64,000 nt of DNA from Malus domestica (lineage: Eukaryota; Streptophyta; Magnoliopsida; Rosales; Rosaceae). Shown in pieces: positions 1-10,905 of the stretch. The position numbers were made by a program, and so were the translations under genes. The DNA lies in contig NC_091661.1 in assembly GCF_042453785.1 (NCBI RefSeq), positions 29,627,501-29,691,500 of the forward strand. The letters run 5' to 3'. The number at the start of each line of letters is the position of its first letter. The first letter of the stretch is position 1. A model generated the notes under the pieces. It ran no database searches and was not told the DNA's origin. It saw only the letters and a list, made by a program, of their open reading frames with translations.

Positions 1-231
1 ATCTGGGGTTTTGATGAAATGCGATTTCATCGTCGACAAATCAAGCGTGTTCCAAAACCGAGGATCACACAGCGTCGAACGCCACTCCTTGCAAACGGCG
101 CTACAGCTAACGTTTCCGATGTCGGAAGATGAATCAGAGATGTTGGCAAAGCACTCAAAAATCTTCAACAATATGTCAACATTGAGGTCTTCCCATCTTC
201 CCAAAGTCATAGGCGAGTCATCGCATTCCAT
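1..231 (-). CDS. F-box/LRR protein, 5' exon only (cut by window edge)
   Basis: Reading from the ATG at 231 towards position 1 gives about 77 residues without a stop. They begin MECDDSPMTLGRWEDLN and run through an F-box (VDILLKIFECFANI, then CSAVCKEWRSTLCDPRFWNTLDLS). F-box proteins recruit substrates to SCF ubiquitin ligases; the target here is unknown. The pattern matches exon 1 of the next gene (starting at 2432) nearly position by position, including the S-x-MKS-x-FIK stretch after the F-box. The two are therefore tandem paralogues. The rest of this gene lies outside the window, so I cannot say whether it is intact. Confidence 0.75.
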   Translation of the reverse strand, partial: MECDDSPMTLGRWEDLNVDILLKIFECFANISDSSSDIGNVSCSAVCKEWRSTLCDPRFWNTLDLSTMKSHFIKTPD

Positions 232-958
232 TGTTTCTTCAAGAAATCTTTTTCGTTTCTTGATCATATCAAGCCAAGCTTAAGTCTTATAAGTTTTTAT
301 TAATCAGGCGATTAAATTGTTAATGTGAATTAGAAGGAAAGAAAAAAGTAATATAATGTGAATCCTCGGTTTTGGAAGGAAGAAATTACAGCATACAATA
401 CTGGAGTTGTATGGGTTGGGATTCTCTCCGGATTCCTTCCATCTGGATCCTTCAACTCTCTACGTTCTTCGATGGGTGCTAGCTTCAATTGCCTACCCAC
501 CACGCCCACACTATCATTTTCCGGCCTTCGGTTGCCCAAAATTGGAACCAAGTCCTACCAAATAGAGATAGAAAAGAGTCGGAGAGAGAGTGAGAAAGGG
601 GAAGAAGATGAGCAAGAAAAAGCAAAAAAAATTAGTTATTTAATTTTTAGCCATTTGATGTTCATTTGAACGGACAGGATTGAAGGATCCGGAGAGGACC
701 CTATTCCAAGTTGTATACGGTCAGACGGTTTTTGGTCCTTTGGCACATCTCGCAAGAGTCCTCGGTTTAATTAATTACAGTAATCACATTATGTACAGTA
801 TTAACACATTAATTAGAACGAAAAGAAAACCTCTTCATCATGTAGAGAGGAGACGGAGTTTTATTCGTTCACAAGGCAATACAGTCATCAAAGATTACAA
901 AAGCAAGCTATAGTTTCTAACCCACACGAAAAGTTACAGTCACATTCTCTTGCTGTAA
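232..958. other. Intergenic spacer between F-box paralogues
   Basis: This stretch holds the upstream region of the first F-box gene and the downstream region of the second. Short open frames occur on both strands, but none resembles a known family. The phrase 'NPRFWKEE' at 358 on the plus strand looks like an F-box piece by chance only. Confidence 0.5.
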
Positions 959-2432
959 TCAACAAGCTAGGGAGCTCACCTCATCTTCTTTCCATAGCCC
1001 TTCGTAATTATACCACCTCATGATTCCCTCGTCGTTTTTGGTCCTTTGGCACATCACGCAAGAGTCCTGCATGCATGTTAAAAATCTTTGCAACCGAGAG
1101 GCCTTCTCGAGAATAAGCGGATCGAGATTTCTGACAAGTCTCCTAGTTGCAGGAGGCGGAGGAATTTCGATTAGACGGCAATGTGAGATGTTGAGAACTT
1201 CCAGGTGTTCTAGGTGATCCAAGATGAAGATCAAAACATCCTTTAAGAGCGTCGTGCACCGGAGGCTTAGCACCTTCAGTTGTGGAAGATGTTCAACTAG
1301 TGTTGAAGCAAAGAACATATCACAAGGACCCATGATCTTCAGTTCACTGAAATTTTTGCAGTTCCTTTTAATCTCTTCCAAGAGGTACGGGGGATTCGCT
1401 ATGCTAGGCATTGTTAGCGATTCAAGCTCTTTCCAGCAGCGAATGGCCTTGCAGATTCCAGTCTTTTTTATTCTGTTCCAAGCCGGCATAACCAGTCGCT
1501 TCAGCTGTGGGCACCTGTGATTAAAAGAAACCACCTCATATTCCCCCTTCCAACATTTGACATTACGCTAGCATATAAACTTTCGGGTGAATCACTCGTA
1601 AATCACAGCTTGCACTACAAAAGCATACTATCTGAAAAACAAGAAAGGAAGCCAGAACTCCAATACCCAAAATTTAATACTATTTGTGCTAATTAACATA
1701 ACGTTTTCATCGATGCATATGTCCTGAAGTGAACTAAATTCAAACGAAGTTCTAATTGCGGAGATGGAACCTATAACGTAAAAGATGTAGAGTTTGCTAA
1801 TATATCTTTTGAATTGGAAAGATATTGAGAAAGAATTGTTTTTGCGGAAAAATGAGTTAATAAACGCTTCCAAATGAAATATAGTACATGGTAAATTGTA
1901 AATGTTAAATGAATTAACGCTCTTATACGCGACACACGAGATTACTTTTATAGCTATGGAATGTAAACGCGGATATGCAAACATTAACGGAAGGTGGGAT
2001 TAAAGTTCTAAACTACAATCATAATTGGAAAAGGTAAAAAAAACATTGAGATGCAAGTTTAATGAGTTACCTTTCAGCAGTATACGTCAACTGATCATCG
2101 CTCACAAATAAGTTGTAATGGAAAACCAATGTCATTATGTTTCCCCGGCTGAGACTCAATGAAGTCTTCAAAATACGAGTCAGTGTCTTATCGGACGAGT
2201 CTGTCACATAGACATAAGGCTCCACTTGTGATTTGATGAAATCCGATTTCATCATCGACAAATCAAGCTTTTTCCACAGCAGAGGATCACGGCAAACCAA
2301 GCGCCACGCACTACAAACGTGAGCAATGCCCGACGTTAACTCAAAGATGTCGAAAGACTGTAAAATCCTCATTAGTAGTATGTCAGTGTTCAGGTCCTTC
2401 CATTTACTCACAGGGAGGCCACCGTCTTCCAT
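959..2432 (-). CDS. F-box/LRR-repeat protein (At3g48880-like), two exons
   Basis: Exon 1 is 2432-2071 and exon 2 is 1514-959. The donor GTAACT at 2070 and the acceptor TTTAATCACAG ending at 1515 join GAAAG to GTGCCC, giving ...LTYTAER-CPQLKRLVMPAW in frame. The model encodes 305 residues. An F-box occupies about residues 9-50 (WKDLNTDILLMRILQSF ... LWKKLDLS). Leucine-rich repeats follow (LESLTMPSI, FSELKIMG, LKVLSLRC, LEVLNISHCRLIEI). The family acts as a substrate receptor of SCF E3 ligases; the target is not known. An upstream in-frame start at 2531 would add 33 residues. I prefer 2432 because the paralogue at 231 starts at the equivalent place. The spacer exon and length fit the Arabidopsis family as I remember it. 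Confidence 0.85.
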
Positions 2433-4020
2433 TTCACCAGCTTCCCAACCACCTCCAAACAGCCTTACTCCGTCACAATTTCTACATAAACACGCAAACG
2501 AAATCAACACTCCAAATCTACAATTCACCAAAACAAACGGCAGCCCGACATTTACAATTCAAGGCCTGCGATTTCTAAAGAAAATAACGCTCGAATTAAA
2601 CGATCGCCTTGAGGACTTGTATCGGAGTCTCACAGTCACAGATGGCAAAGTTAGACACAGATAACTGTCGAAACGAAAGAGCAAAGGATGAAATAACAGA
2701 TATAACAGAGCACACATACTTTACAGCATCATGCAGATTGCAAACTGAAGAACACATATTTGTTGGCTGACTGGGGATTAATCAGAAATACTAGGTTTTA
2801 ATTGATTTAATAATACTGTATTTCTGCAAAAATAAATCAATAATAACAACAAACAATCAGCCAAAGACCAGTTATTTTTTACCAAAAAAACACACAGAAA
2901 TGCTGATTTCATTGGCGAATTTATCCAATTTGCAGCTGAATTAATAATTTAATGCAGAAAACAAAATTTCCATGACCAAAATCAAGAGATCAAACCTTCT
3001 TTACACTACTAGATCTCGAAGTTTCCAAATCCAATTACAAATTCGAACAATTTGGATTCATGGCTGCTTAAAAATCCAATTTTGACCAGAATTTTGATGC
3101 TTAATTGCACCAACCAGATCTATCCATATCTCAATCCATTCACTTCACAGCTCAAGCACAAACAAAAAAACAGCCAGCAGATGATATGATGATACATGCA
3201 GAGAGAGATAGAGAGAGAGAGAGGGAGAGAGAGAGAAACGGATTACATTAGAGTTCTGGTTCTTGAGGAGGGTGTGTCAGTCATCTGGTCTCGGTGGGTG
3301 TTGGGCGGCCACACCTGCAAATAATTGTAAGAAAAAAATGTTTCTGTTTTTATTTTTATTTTTGTGCTGGTGTTGTTTCTAAATTCTAATTATTTCCGAA
3401 AAAGAATGCCTGATTCTTCGCTGTCCAAATTACTAAAACGGGCCTATTAACTTTACAGCTACCAGTCTCCCGCCCTACCTACTAGAATGACAGAACACAA
3501 CTAACTGTCTCTCTATCTATAATTATAATCTATCTACTTTCTTTTTTGGGCACGTGCTCTTCTCCCATCTCTGTGTGTATGTCTCGATGATTCCGAGAAT
3601 CTTCTAATCATATTCGTTCATAGTATATAATGCAGTTAAAAATCATTAAAAAAAATTTTATTTAAAATTAAATATAAACATTATCTGATGAAAATTGATC
3701 GCATAATGTACAATTAACGAATATAATTCGTATGACTCAGCCTGCAGAGACCGCAACCTGCGGGAGTTCAGTCAAACTCAGAATACTTGGCCTCGTTCCA
3801 ACGCCAACGTTGTTGTACTTTTGATTATTAATTACAGTTTTTGTATTTAAACGCCATCACCATTTAATCGAAATTAATTTTGTAGGTTAAATTTGTAAAT
3901 TAAATGATATGTCATCAATAGAAAATGAATACGTTTATTAACGTTTGAGTAATAATCCAATCATTAACTTTCATGTCATTTAGTTTATAAAATTTAATCT
4001 TCTTAACAGTACTCCACTAA
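2433..4020. other. Upstream region of the F-box gene
   Basis: No coding sequence is recognised. A (GA)n microsatellite lies at 3199-3237. On the minus strand it reads CT-rich and could be 5' leader of the F-box gene. From 3640 on the DNA is AT-rich with no recognised element. Confidence 0.4.
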
Positions 4021-4570
4021 TTAACTTCATTTTTGGGTCTGATTATTATTTATGACCTAAGATTTTTTTACGATGGAATTTATGACAATAGTTGGTTCAG
4101 GTGTTTTTTTTTTCCTTCTCTTTTTTGGATCCGATTTGGATTCTCTTTATTTTGCTCTATAAACTTTATATATTTAAAAGGAGAAAAAAAATACACTTGC
4201 GAGAAGTGCAAAATGAGATTACAAACGATGAAAGATGGAGACCGGAAATACAAAATACAAAACTTTTCACTCAAAATAATACCATCTACAAAACTGATGA
4301 ATTTCGTCCTTCAGGAAGGCGCTAAGGAGATTCCAGCATTGCATCTTGCTCTTCTTGCTTTTTTGGTCTGTTGCCAGTGATTTCAGCAACCACTTTTTGT
4401 CATGCCTATTTCTTTCCCGGCTGCTTCCTACTGCCTCCAACCTGAACTTTAACTCTGTACCTCTATCAAGTGTCTTGTTCCAGACACGCTCAGGAATTCC
4501 AACTTGCGCGTTACAAGCTGTTTCCCGTACAAACTGACGAGAGGATACAATTTCTCATTTGCCAATTGAA

Positions 4571-4752
4571 CCTCCTTTGCTTCCTCCAATATATAGTTTT
4601 GCTTGGAAGTATTTTTAAAATAAGTGAAAGTTCATTTGGTGAAATTATTACACGCATCTCATACCCAATGCCTCATTTGCTTCCTCCAATAAATAGTTTT
4701 GCTTGGAAGTATTTTTAAAATAACTGAAAGTTCATTTGGTGAAATTATTTTT
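4571..4752. repeat. Direct repeat, two copies of about 75 bp
   Basis: The stretch from 'tttgcttcctccaatatata' to 'ttggtgaaattatt' at about 4576-4649 recurs at about 4677-4750 with only a few mismatches. The offset is about 101 bp. It is a local tandem duplication with no gene in it. Confidence 0.8.
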
Positions 4753-4849
4753 GGGTTTCAACAGCACTTAAAGTGCTTTTTGCTAGTTCCAAAATATTTT
4801 TAGTGCTTTTAGTGATTTTAAAAGCACTTTTATTCGTCTTCACTTAAAA

Positions 4850-4975
4850 GTGAGAGATCTTAGGTTTGAATCTCGTGACGGCGAATTTGATACTAAATTA
4901 GGCTGCCCATTGTGTGACTTTGCCGAACTCTCCCTCCCCTTAGTGTAAAAATATCGATGTACGCAAAAAAAAAAA
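4850..4975 (+). repeat. SINE-like retroelement remnant
   Basis: It has a pol III B-box-like motif (ggtttgaatctc, 4863-4874), then 'ttaggctgcccattgtgtg' and a terminal A-tract (about 4965-4975). A diverged relative lies at 37219-37318 (gatttgagtctcg ... aattcgc). I recall this repeat as very common in apple sequence. It sits inside a region with 'agtgctttt/aaaagcact' inverted motifs (4772-4830 and 4975-4990), so it probably inserted into an older MITE. Confidence 0.55.
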
Positions 4976-5294
4976 GCACTTCTAAAAGAAGCATGTAACT
5001 GCCAAAATATATAAAAAAAGGACAATGCTATTCACACATCCGTTTTTAACCCTAATCCCTATTACTCGAAATCTATTTATCTGCACCTTTATCTTGCTCT
5101 CTTCCTCACTACCCGCCCTTGGCCACCTCCCCAAACCACCAACATTCACCTATCCATCTCTCCTCCCCACCGGATTCATGCCACACCCTGACACCCCCGA
5201 CTATTGTCCAAATCAAGGCCACAACCCCCGCGAACCTAACCACCCCAAAACCTACCTTCCCCAGCCGATTTCATATTCCCAGTCCTGCCCTCTT

Positions 5295-5325
<31 letters not shown>

Positions 5326-6640
5326 CTCTCTATATATGCAGTATGCCCAAGCACCAACACTTCAAGTGCGTGGAAAACGAACCCAAATTAAAACGGAATG
5401 CAAAGGGATTATTTGTAGATTAGTAAGTAACGAGCATTCACTCTCGTACACCATATATCTCAAGTACAATTTCCCTTATCTTAATATTGTTTGTATATAC
5501 GAATAAAAAACATACTTAATCATCTTCTGATCTTGACCCTTAGTTAGGCGGACCAATTAATAACATGGTACCACATCATAAGAAGGGAAACAATGTGTTG
5601 GAAGCATCGAACAATAATATCAGTAATATGAAGGGAATCATACGTCAATAGTGTTAACGTGTCGATATTAAATAGTCATACCAACTAGTTGTTACGTGAT
5701 GAATACAATAGTGATAATGTGTCCTTACTAAACGATTAGACAAGTAGTTGTTAAGTGACAGATACAAGTCTTTTTCCTATACAAAACTTTAATGGGATTC
5801 ATTTTCCAAAACTACTTTTGATAATAAAATCAATTTAGATCTCTCTCTCTCTCACGCAGTTTCATACTTGTTTTTGAGCTTAAGTGAGGTTGAGAAAGTG
5901 TTGGCAAAGCACGAGGGGGGGAAGGAATCGAAGGGGATGAGGATAAAAGGCATTGCTTAGACCACGTAATGCTGAGGGGGACAAAGAGACTCTGTCCACT
6001 TTCTCCCATAAGTAAAATTGAGGCACAAAAATGTCCAACACTCCCTCCAATCCAAAGACCCTCTGGCCTCCACCTTCTCTTGATCTGCTCCTTCGCCACC
6101 AATTTTATTATATATTTTCATCCATATGCATTAAATATACACCCCCAGTCCTACTACTCATCTCTTGTAAAATCAATAAAAATTAATTCCTAAAAAAGTA
6201 GTATAAGTGTGAATAATTATTGGTTTCTATTTTGGAAATTCCATAAAACCCCTTTTTTTATTTAAAATTTAGTCTTATTAATGAGATAGAAGAGGGTTCG
6301 AAACTATTACATTACTTTAGGAAGGTGGAGTTTCAAAACCAGATTGTTTGCGTAAAAATCCAACACTCTATCCACTAGAATATTATACTACATGCCATAA
6401 AACCCCATTTCTTTCAGTTCTATATGTACATACATGATTTACAAGATCGACCAAAAAAGAAATGCATGATTTACAGGTAACTGCACATGACTCATTGATC
6501 TAGCGGAAAAAAAAAATATAAATGGCAAGATAAATTAGTAGAGAAATCTATGAAATATACGCAATGATTTGACGGTGGTTTCAAAATCTATATATGATGT
6601 CATTTCACAGATTTTCTGTTTTTGTGCAGTGGGAGAGAAC
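4976..6640. other. Intergenic spacer
   Basis: A poly-T tract lies at about 5297-5325. Two imperfect 60-bp direct repeats (caatagtg...gttacgtgatgaatac) lie at about 5646-5765, and a short (TC)n at 5842-5853. Position 6280-6400 contains a B-box-like 'agggttcgaaact' but no clear SINE body. No gene is supported. Confidence 0.45.
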
Positions 6641-6651
6641 ACAATTCGAAG

Positions 6652-7000
6652 TAAAAATTTTAATTGTGTCGGGAACACAAGTAGTACACTACGTGTTTTA
6701 ATAGAAGTGGTGGAAAATTTTATTTTTTAAGTTATTAACTTTTTAGCACACATATCTCATCATTTGTTTAGTGACACACGTGGTGTACCACCTCGTGTAC
6801 CGGTCACACTGAAAAATATATCTCTTGCATAGAGAGATTTTTCAGTGTGACCTGTACACGGAGTGGTACACCACGTGTCACTATACAAATAGTATGATAT
6901 GTGTGCTAAAAAGTTAATAACTTAAAAAATAAAATTTTCCACCACTTTTATTATAACACGTGATGTACTACTTGTGTTTCTGTCATAATTAAAAATTTCT
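6652..7000. repeat. Head-to-head MITE pair forming a 350-bp palindrome
   Basis: The arm 6652-6825 (aaaattttaattgtgtcggg ... cacactgaaaaata) is the near-exact reverse complement of 6831-7000 (agagagatttttcagtgtga ... aaaaatttct). Only about ten nucleotides lie in the loop. Each arm resembles the single element at 15352-15525, so the palindrome looks like two copies of one MITE joined at the same end. A transcript through it would fold into a long hairpin. Confidence 0.85.
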
Positions 7001-7780
7001 CATCTTGCATGGGACTGCATAAATATCCCATCTACTAACATATCACCTGCATGCATTAGTTGGAGAGTCAATTTCTATATAAGTGCAATGAGGCTTTAGG
7101 ATTAGTTGCGGGGTCCATACTATATGAAAGTTCAACGTTTGAATCATCTATTTTTTTTTTTAATTATTAGTAATTTTCAAAAAATTTAAAATGCACTTCT
7201 CCAATTCAACTTTGGAATGATAATAAGAGATATTGGCATATGTGTGTGTATATATGTGTAGACACACACTATACAGTTGGGAAATTGAATGGCAGACATG
7301 AAGAATTGATTATATGAAACAAGTGTTGGAGAATAAGATCCGTAAAATAGTTTACAATTAACATGTATATGATTGGTGTTGGCTCTAGAGATTGAATATT
7401 AATCGAGCTCTAAAAAAGATTGACTTTGGTTCCAGAGATTGAATACGGACTGAGCTCTAAAAAAGATTGGCGTTAGTATCGGTATAATAACTTGATCGGT
7501 TCTTGATGTGGAAATTGGTTTCCCTTGTGACCTTGTCTGGGGTCACTCGTGAGAGGGCATGTTGGAGAACATATAGGATCCCACATTGGTCATATTACAA
7601 ATAATATGCAATTCATATATGAAAGTTTCACTCTTAATATCACCGAGATCTTTTATGATAAACCAAACACTTAATAATAGGTGGTTAAGCTGAGACAATA
7701 TTGATAATATTTGTAATGAATATGTTTGGGCTTTGAAAACTTTATCAACAAGTTGACAACAAGAAGGGAGAAAAGTAAGA
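7001..7780. other. Distal upstream region of the RUP-like gene
   Basis: AT-rich sequence. It contains the repeated phrase 'agagattgaatat...gagctctaaaaaagattg' at 7387-7422 and 7434-7470. No coding sequence is recognised. Confidence 0.4.
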
Positions 7781-7781
7781 T

Positions 7782-7825
7782 TATATATAATAGCTAGCTT
7801 GCTACCCTCCCTATCTACTTACGTA
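7782..7825 (+). promoter_or_regulatory. Probable TATA box and ACGT element of the RUP-like gene
   Basis: TATATATAA at 7782-7790 lies about 140 bp before the start codon. A palindromic A-box, TACGTA, lies at 7820-7825. ACGT cores are the kind bound by bZIP factors such as HY5, which drives RUP genes in Arabidopsis. The link here is inference from motif position only. Confidence 0.4.
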
Positions 7826-7919
7826 GTTATCTGAAGGACTTATCCACATCCCTCTTCACTACTAGTATATGGTTTATGGCAGCCTAAAATTACGCTTCCT
7901 TACCACCACTCCACTTGAT

Positions 7920-8010
7920 ATGAATGGGAAATGAAAAGCTTCTCCTCAGGATTCCATTTCCCAGACCAACCACGAATTTCAGGAGAAAGAGAAAGCACAG
8001 AGGAAGGTAA
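7920..8010 (+). promoter_or_regulatory. Two upstream/overlapping small ORFs at the RUP-like start
   Basis: An ATG at 7920 encodes MNGK and stops at 7932-7934. Its stop overlaps the main ATG (7931) as ATGA. A second out-of-frame ATG at 7924 runs 28 codons to a stop at 8008-8010, overlapping the main frame. If the transcript starts near the TATA box, ribosomes meet both before the main start. This could lower translation or allow reinitiation. Confidence 0.45.
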
Positions 8011-9142
8011 ATTACTACAACAAGAAGTAGAGAAAAGATCAGAGTTCAACAATTGTGAATGGGATTTCAGTCTCTCGACAGTTGTGTCCTCCAACGACTG
8101 CCGCGGCGCCGCATCCAACACCCTCGGTGTAATCGAGTTCAACCCATCAAACACCGTCTTAGCCACCGGCGGAATCGCCAGAAAAATCAGAGTTTACAGC
8201 CTGAAATCTCTATTGCCCAATTACGATAATCAAACTTGTGGAAGTTCAAGTGATACTATGGCGGATTTGATAGACCACGTAGATGCATGCGACTACACCA
8301 TTTGCACTCCCGCCAAGCTCAGCAGCCTCCGCTGGCGGCCCGGATCCGACGGCCGGGTCATGGCCTCCGGCGACTACGACGGCGTCGTCACGGAATACGA
8401 CATCAAAACAAAACTACCCATCTTCGAGCGCGACGAGCACGGCGGGCGCAGAGTCTGGAGCGTGGATTATTCGCATTCTGATCCGGTTCTCGGAGCGTCT
8501 GGCTCCGACGATGGGACACTACAGATGTGGGACCCGCGCTGCGAGGGCGGGGAATGCGTGGCGAGTGTGCAGCCCAGTGACGCGCGAAGTCCGGTCTGCT
8601 GCGTGGAGTTTGATCCGTTCGGCGGCGCGCTTCTGGCCGTTGGATGCGCGGACCGGAAGGCCTACGCCTACGATGTTCGGAAAGTGGCGGGCCCGGTTAT
8701 GGTCTTCGACGGACACAGGAAAACCGTGACGTACGTGCGGTTTCTCGACAGCCGTACGGTGGTGACAGCTGCAACGGACGGGTGTTTGAAGCTGTGGGAC
8801 ACGGAGGATTCGCGGGCGATTGAGACGTACAAGGGGCACGCGAACAGTCGGAGCTTTGTTGGGTTATCGGTGTGGAGAAACGGAGGGCTAATTGGATGCG
8901 GGTCGGAAAATAACCGGCTTTTCGTGTACGATAAGAGGTGGGGCGAGCCCATTTGGGTCCACGAGTTTGGGGCGGTGGCTGCCGGTGGCAGTAGTGGTGG
9001 GTGCGGTGAGGAGGAAGGCGCGTTTGTGAGTAGCGTGTGCTGGCGACAAGTTGGTGAGGAGCAGTGCACGCTGGTGGCGGGTGGATCAGATGGGGTTTTG
9101 CAGGTTTTTCTGGGGAGGAGGAAGTCACTCACGTCGGATTAG
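7931..9142 (+). CDS. RUP: WD40 protein, RUP1/RUP2-like repressor of UV-B signalling
   Basis: One exon of 403 codons. WD40 repeats fill residues 60-395, with typical closings VRVYS-like at 86-90, MWDPR (199-203), AYDVR (246-250), KLWDTED (287-293) and FVYDKR (331-336). WDPR at 200-203 matches the DWD-box pattern used to bind DDB1-CUL4. In Arabidopsis RUP1/RUP2 bind the photoreceptor UVR8, speed its redimerisation and so damp UV-B responses. Their length (under 400 residues) and lack of RING or coiled coil separate them from COP1 and SPA. The coding region is markedly GC-rich compared with its AT-rich flanks. RUP1 versus RUP2 cannot be decided by eye. Confidence 0.85.
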   Translation: MKSFSSGFHFPDQPRISGERESTEEGKLLQQEVEKRSEFNNCEWDFSLSTVVSSNDCRGAASNTLGVIEFNPSNTVLATGGIARKIRVYSLKSLLPNYDNQTCGSSSDTMADLIDHVDACDYTICTPAKLSSLRWRPGSDGRVMASGDYDGVVTEYDIKTKLPIFERDEHGGRRVWSVDYSHSDPVLGASGSDDGTLQMWDPRCEGGECVASVQPSDARSPVCCVEFDPFGGALLAVGCADRKAYAYDVRKVAGPVMVFDGHRKTVTYVRFLDSRTVVTAATDGCLKLWDTEDSRAIETYKGHANSRSFVGLSVWRNGGLIGCGSENNRLFVYDKRWGEPIWVHEFGAVAAGGSSGGCGEEEGAFVSSVCWRQVGEEQCTLVAGGSDGVLQVFLGRRKSLTSD

Positions 9143-9530
9143 AAATTGTTGAAAATTCAATTAATTGAATATTTATTTCATAAAATTTATTGAGATTGTT
9201 CCGAGAAAAATATTAGCACAAAATTAAGATGCCATTTTGTTATTGTTAAGGTTGTGTGAAATTAGTTTTCTAACATTATATTCATGCAGCTATGTATCGT
9301 CCCAAGAAATATTAAGAAGATTCTTTTAAAGTGAGATTTTTTATAGATTTTTTTTCAATTCACAGTTTAACGTTCATTCTCGTACCAATATAAAATATTT
9401 TTTTCAAAAACATGAAGTGGCATAGATGTCACGAAACTCTCACTTTTGAAAGAGTCTCCTTAATATAATCTTTTATGAGTTTTCTTGAATTATAAAGCTA
9501 ATGCATAACATCCATGTAGTGCGTTTATTA
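9143..9530. repeat. Spacer with one MITE (about 9307-9478)
   Basis: The element reads 'gaaatattaagaagattc...' at its left end and '...gagtctccttaatataatc' at its right end. These are rough inverted complements with a 'gtgaga/tctcac' core. The same family appears twice at 36504-36832. It lies just downstream of the RUP-like gene; the rest is 3' flank. Confidence 0.5.
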
Positions 9531-9535
9531 CATGG

Positions 9536-10180
9536 TGTTTATACCATACTTAGGGTCTCCGTATTTAGACCTCGTATAAATACTTGAGGGACTTAAATGT
9601 AATTATGTAATAAAGGAAGGGGCAAATATGTAGTAAGTGATGATCCTTTATTCTATAAAATGACTCATCACCCTCACAATTCGACCGTGAATCTGCGAGA
9701 AATGTAAATAACATAAGATGTATTTACATAACATAAGATGTATCGTGGTTCACCCCAAGGTTTGGGCTACGTCCACACTGATATTGTATTTCTGAGGGAG
9801 AGAGAGAGCTTCTGAGGGTGAGAGGGCCTACGAATTGGCCTAAGAAATTGGTCTCCCCTAATTGTGAGGGTGAGGAGTCCTTTTATAGAATAAGGGCTCA
9901 TCATTTATTACATATTTGCCCATTCCTTTATTACATAATTACATTTAAGTCCTCCGAGTATTTATACGAGGTCTAAATATGGAGGCCCTAAAATTTCTTA
10001 GGCCAATTCCTAGGCCCTCTCACCCTCAGAAGCTTTCTCTCTCCCTCAGAAATACAATATCAGTGTGAACGTAGCCCAAATCTTGGGGTGAACCACGATA
10101 CATCTTGTGTTATTTACATTTCTTGCAGATTCACGGTCGGATTTACGTTGTTCCAAGACTTCCGGTTTTGTGCATTTACA
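9536..10180 (+). repeat. 5' LTR of element A, with an inverted LTR copy inside
   Basis: The LTR is in three pieces. 9536-9681 is the forward left half, with a TATA-like tataaaatg. 9682-9990 is an inverted, nearly full LTR lacking both tips, which begins cgaccgtgaatctgc. 9991-10180 is the forward right half. The inverted piece pairs with both forward halves, making a large fold-back. A 24-bp stretch (catttacataacataagatgta-like) is itself duplicated near 9710-9750. Confidence 0.8.
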
Positions 10181-10181
10181 T

Positions 10182-10200
10182 TTGACGCCGTCTGTGGGAA
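10182..10200 (+). other. Primer-binding site of element A
   Basis: The sequence ttgacgccgtctgtgggaa follows the 5' LTR directly. The equivalent site in element C (24142-24160) reads ttggcgccgtctgtgggaa, one base different. Plant Gypsy elements of the Tat/Athila group use tRNA-complementary sites beginning tggcgcc; the exact tRNA cannot be assigned by eye. Confidence 0.6.
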
Positions 10201-10431
10201 TCAACACGAAAAGCTATGTCGATTCTTTCATTTTTTTTTATCTCCACCTTGAATCTGCAAAAACCCAAGAACCCAGAAAACCTATGGAGCCACATTCTCT
10301 CTGACTCAATCTCTCTTTGCAATTGCACAGACCACGTGCCTGGCCTCCATCTCTCTTGCTTCTGATCTCTTTCACCTCTTCAAACAAAACACCACAAACT
10401 CTATCTCTCTCTCTCTCTTGCTACTCTACTC

Positions 10432-10905
10432 GTGCACTTTCCAAGCCCAAATAAGTACTCTTCTTTCACGGGCGACTTCTCAACAGCCACTGGAATAGCA
10501 ACATTCATAATGATGTTGCTCAGCCAAGTTATATTCGAAAAGTATGGATGGGGAGTTGCTGCAAAGATCACACCTACAATGCTACTTCTCACTGGAGTTG
10601 GTTTTTTCTCTTTGATATTGTTCGGTGGCCCACTTTCACCAGTTGTTGCAAGCCTCGGGATGACTCATTTTCTTGTAGCAATATATGTGAGTGCTCTGCA
10701 AAACTTTTTTAGCGAGACGGCCAAGTACAACTTGTTTGACCAATGCAAAGAAATGGCATACATTCCCTTGGATGAGGACACCAAGGTTAAAGGAAAGGCG
10801 ACAATTGATGTTGTCTGCAACCCAATGGGGAAGTCTGGCGGTGCTCTGATTCGGCAGTTTATGATCTTAACCTTCGGATCACTCACCAACTTAACACCTT
10901 ACCTC
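10432..10905 (+). pseudogene. Captured fragment of plastidic ATP/ADP translocator (NTT)
   Basis: The frame reads GDFSTATGIATFIMMLLSQ, KYGWGVAAKITPT, LLLTGVGFFSLILFGGPL, CKEMAYIPLDEDTKVKGKA, and then GKSGGALI with MILTFGSL. This follows the chloroplast-envelope ATP:ADP antiporter, which imports cytosolic ATP into plastids. About 155 of its roughly 600 residues are present, with no intron and no stop. It lacks the N-terminal transit region and most membrane helices, so it cannot work as a transporter. It is in the sense orientation of element A and in frame with the next two fragments. There is no ATG at its beginning; the first in-frame ATG is at 10510. Confidence 0.85.

Noticed and set aside
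358-669. Open frame starting MNPRFWKEE
   Set aside because: Resembles the F-box DPRFWK phrase for six residues only, then shows nothing of the family; chance match.
1628-1984. Minus-strand open frame within the F-box gene
   Set aside because: It lies in the intron. The exon 1 to exon 2 join (AER-CPQ) is complete without it and its sequence is AT-rich low-complexity.
5025-5423. Open frame with a hydrophobic, Pro/Ser-rich start
   Set aside because: Contains a phenylalanine run made by a poly-T tract and no recognisable domain.
8283-9132. Several long alternative frames over the WD40 gene
   Set aside because: They are by-products of the GC-rich coding sequence; none resembles a protein family.
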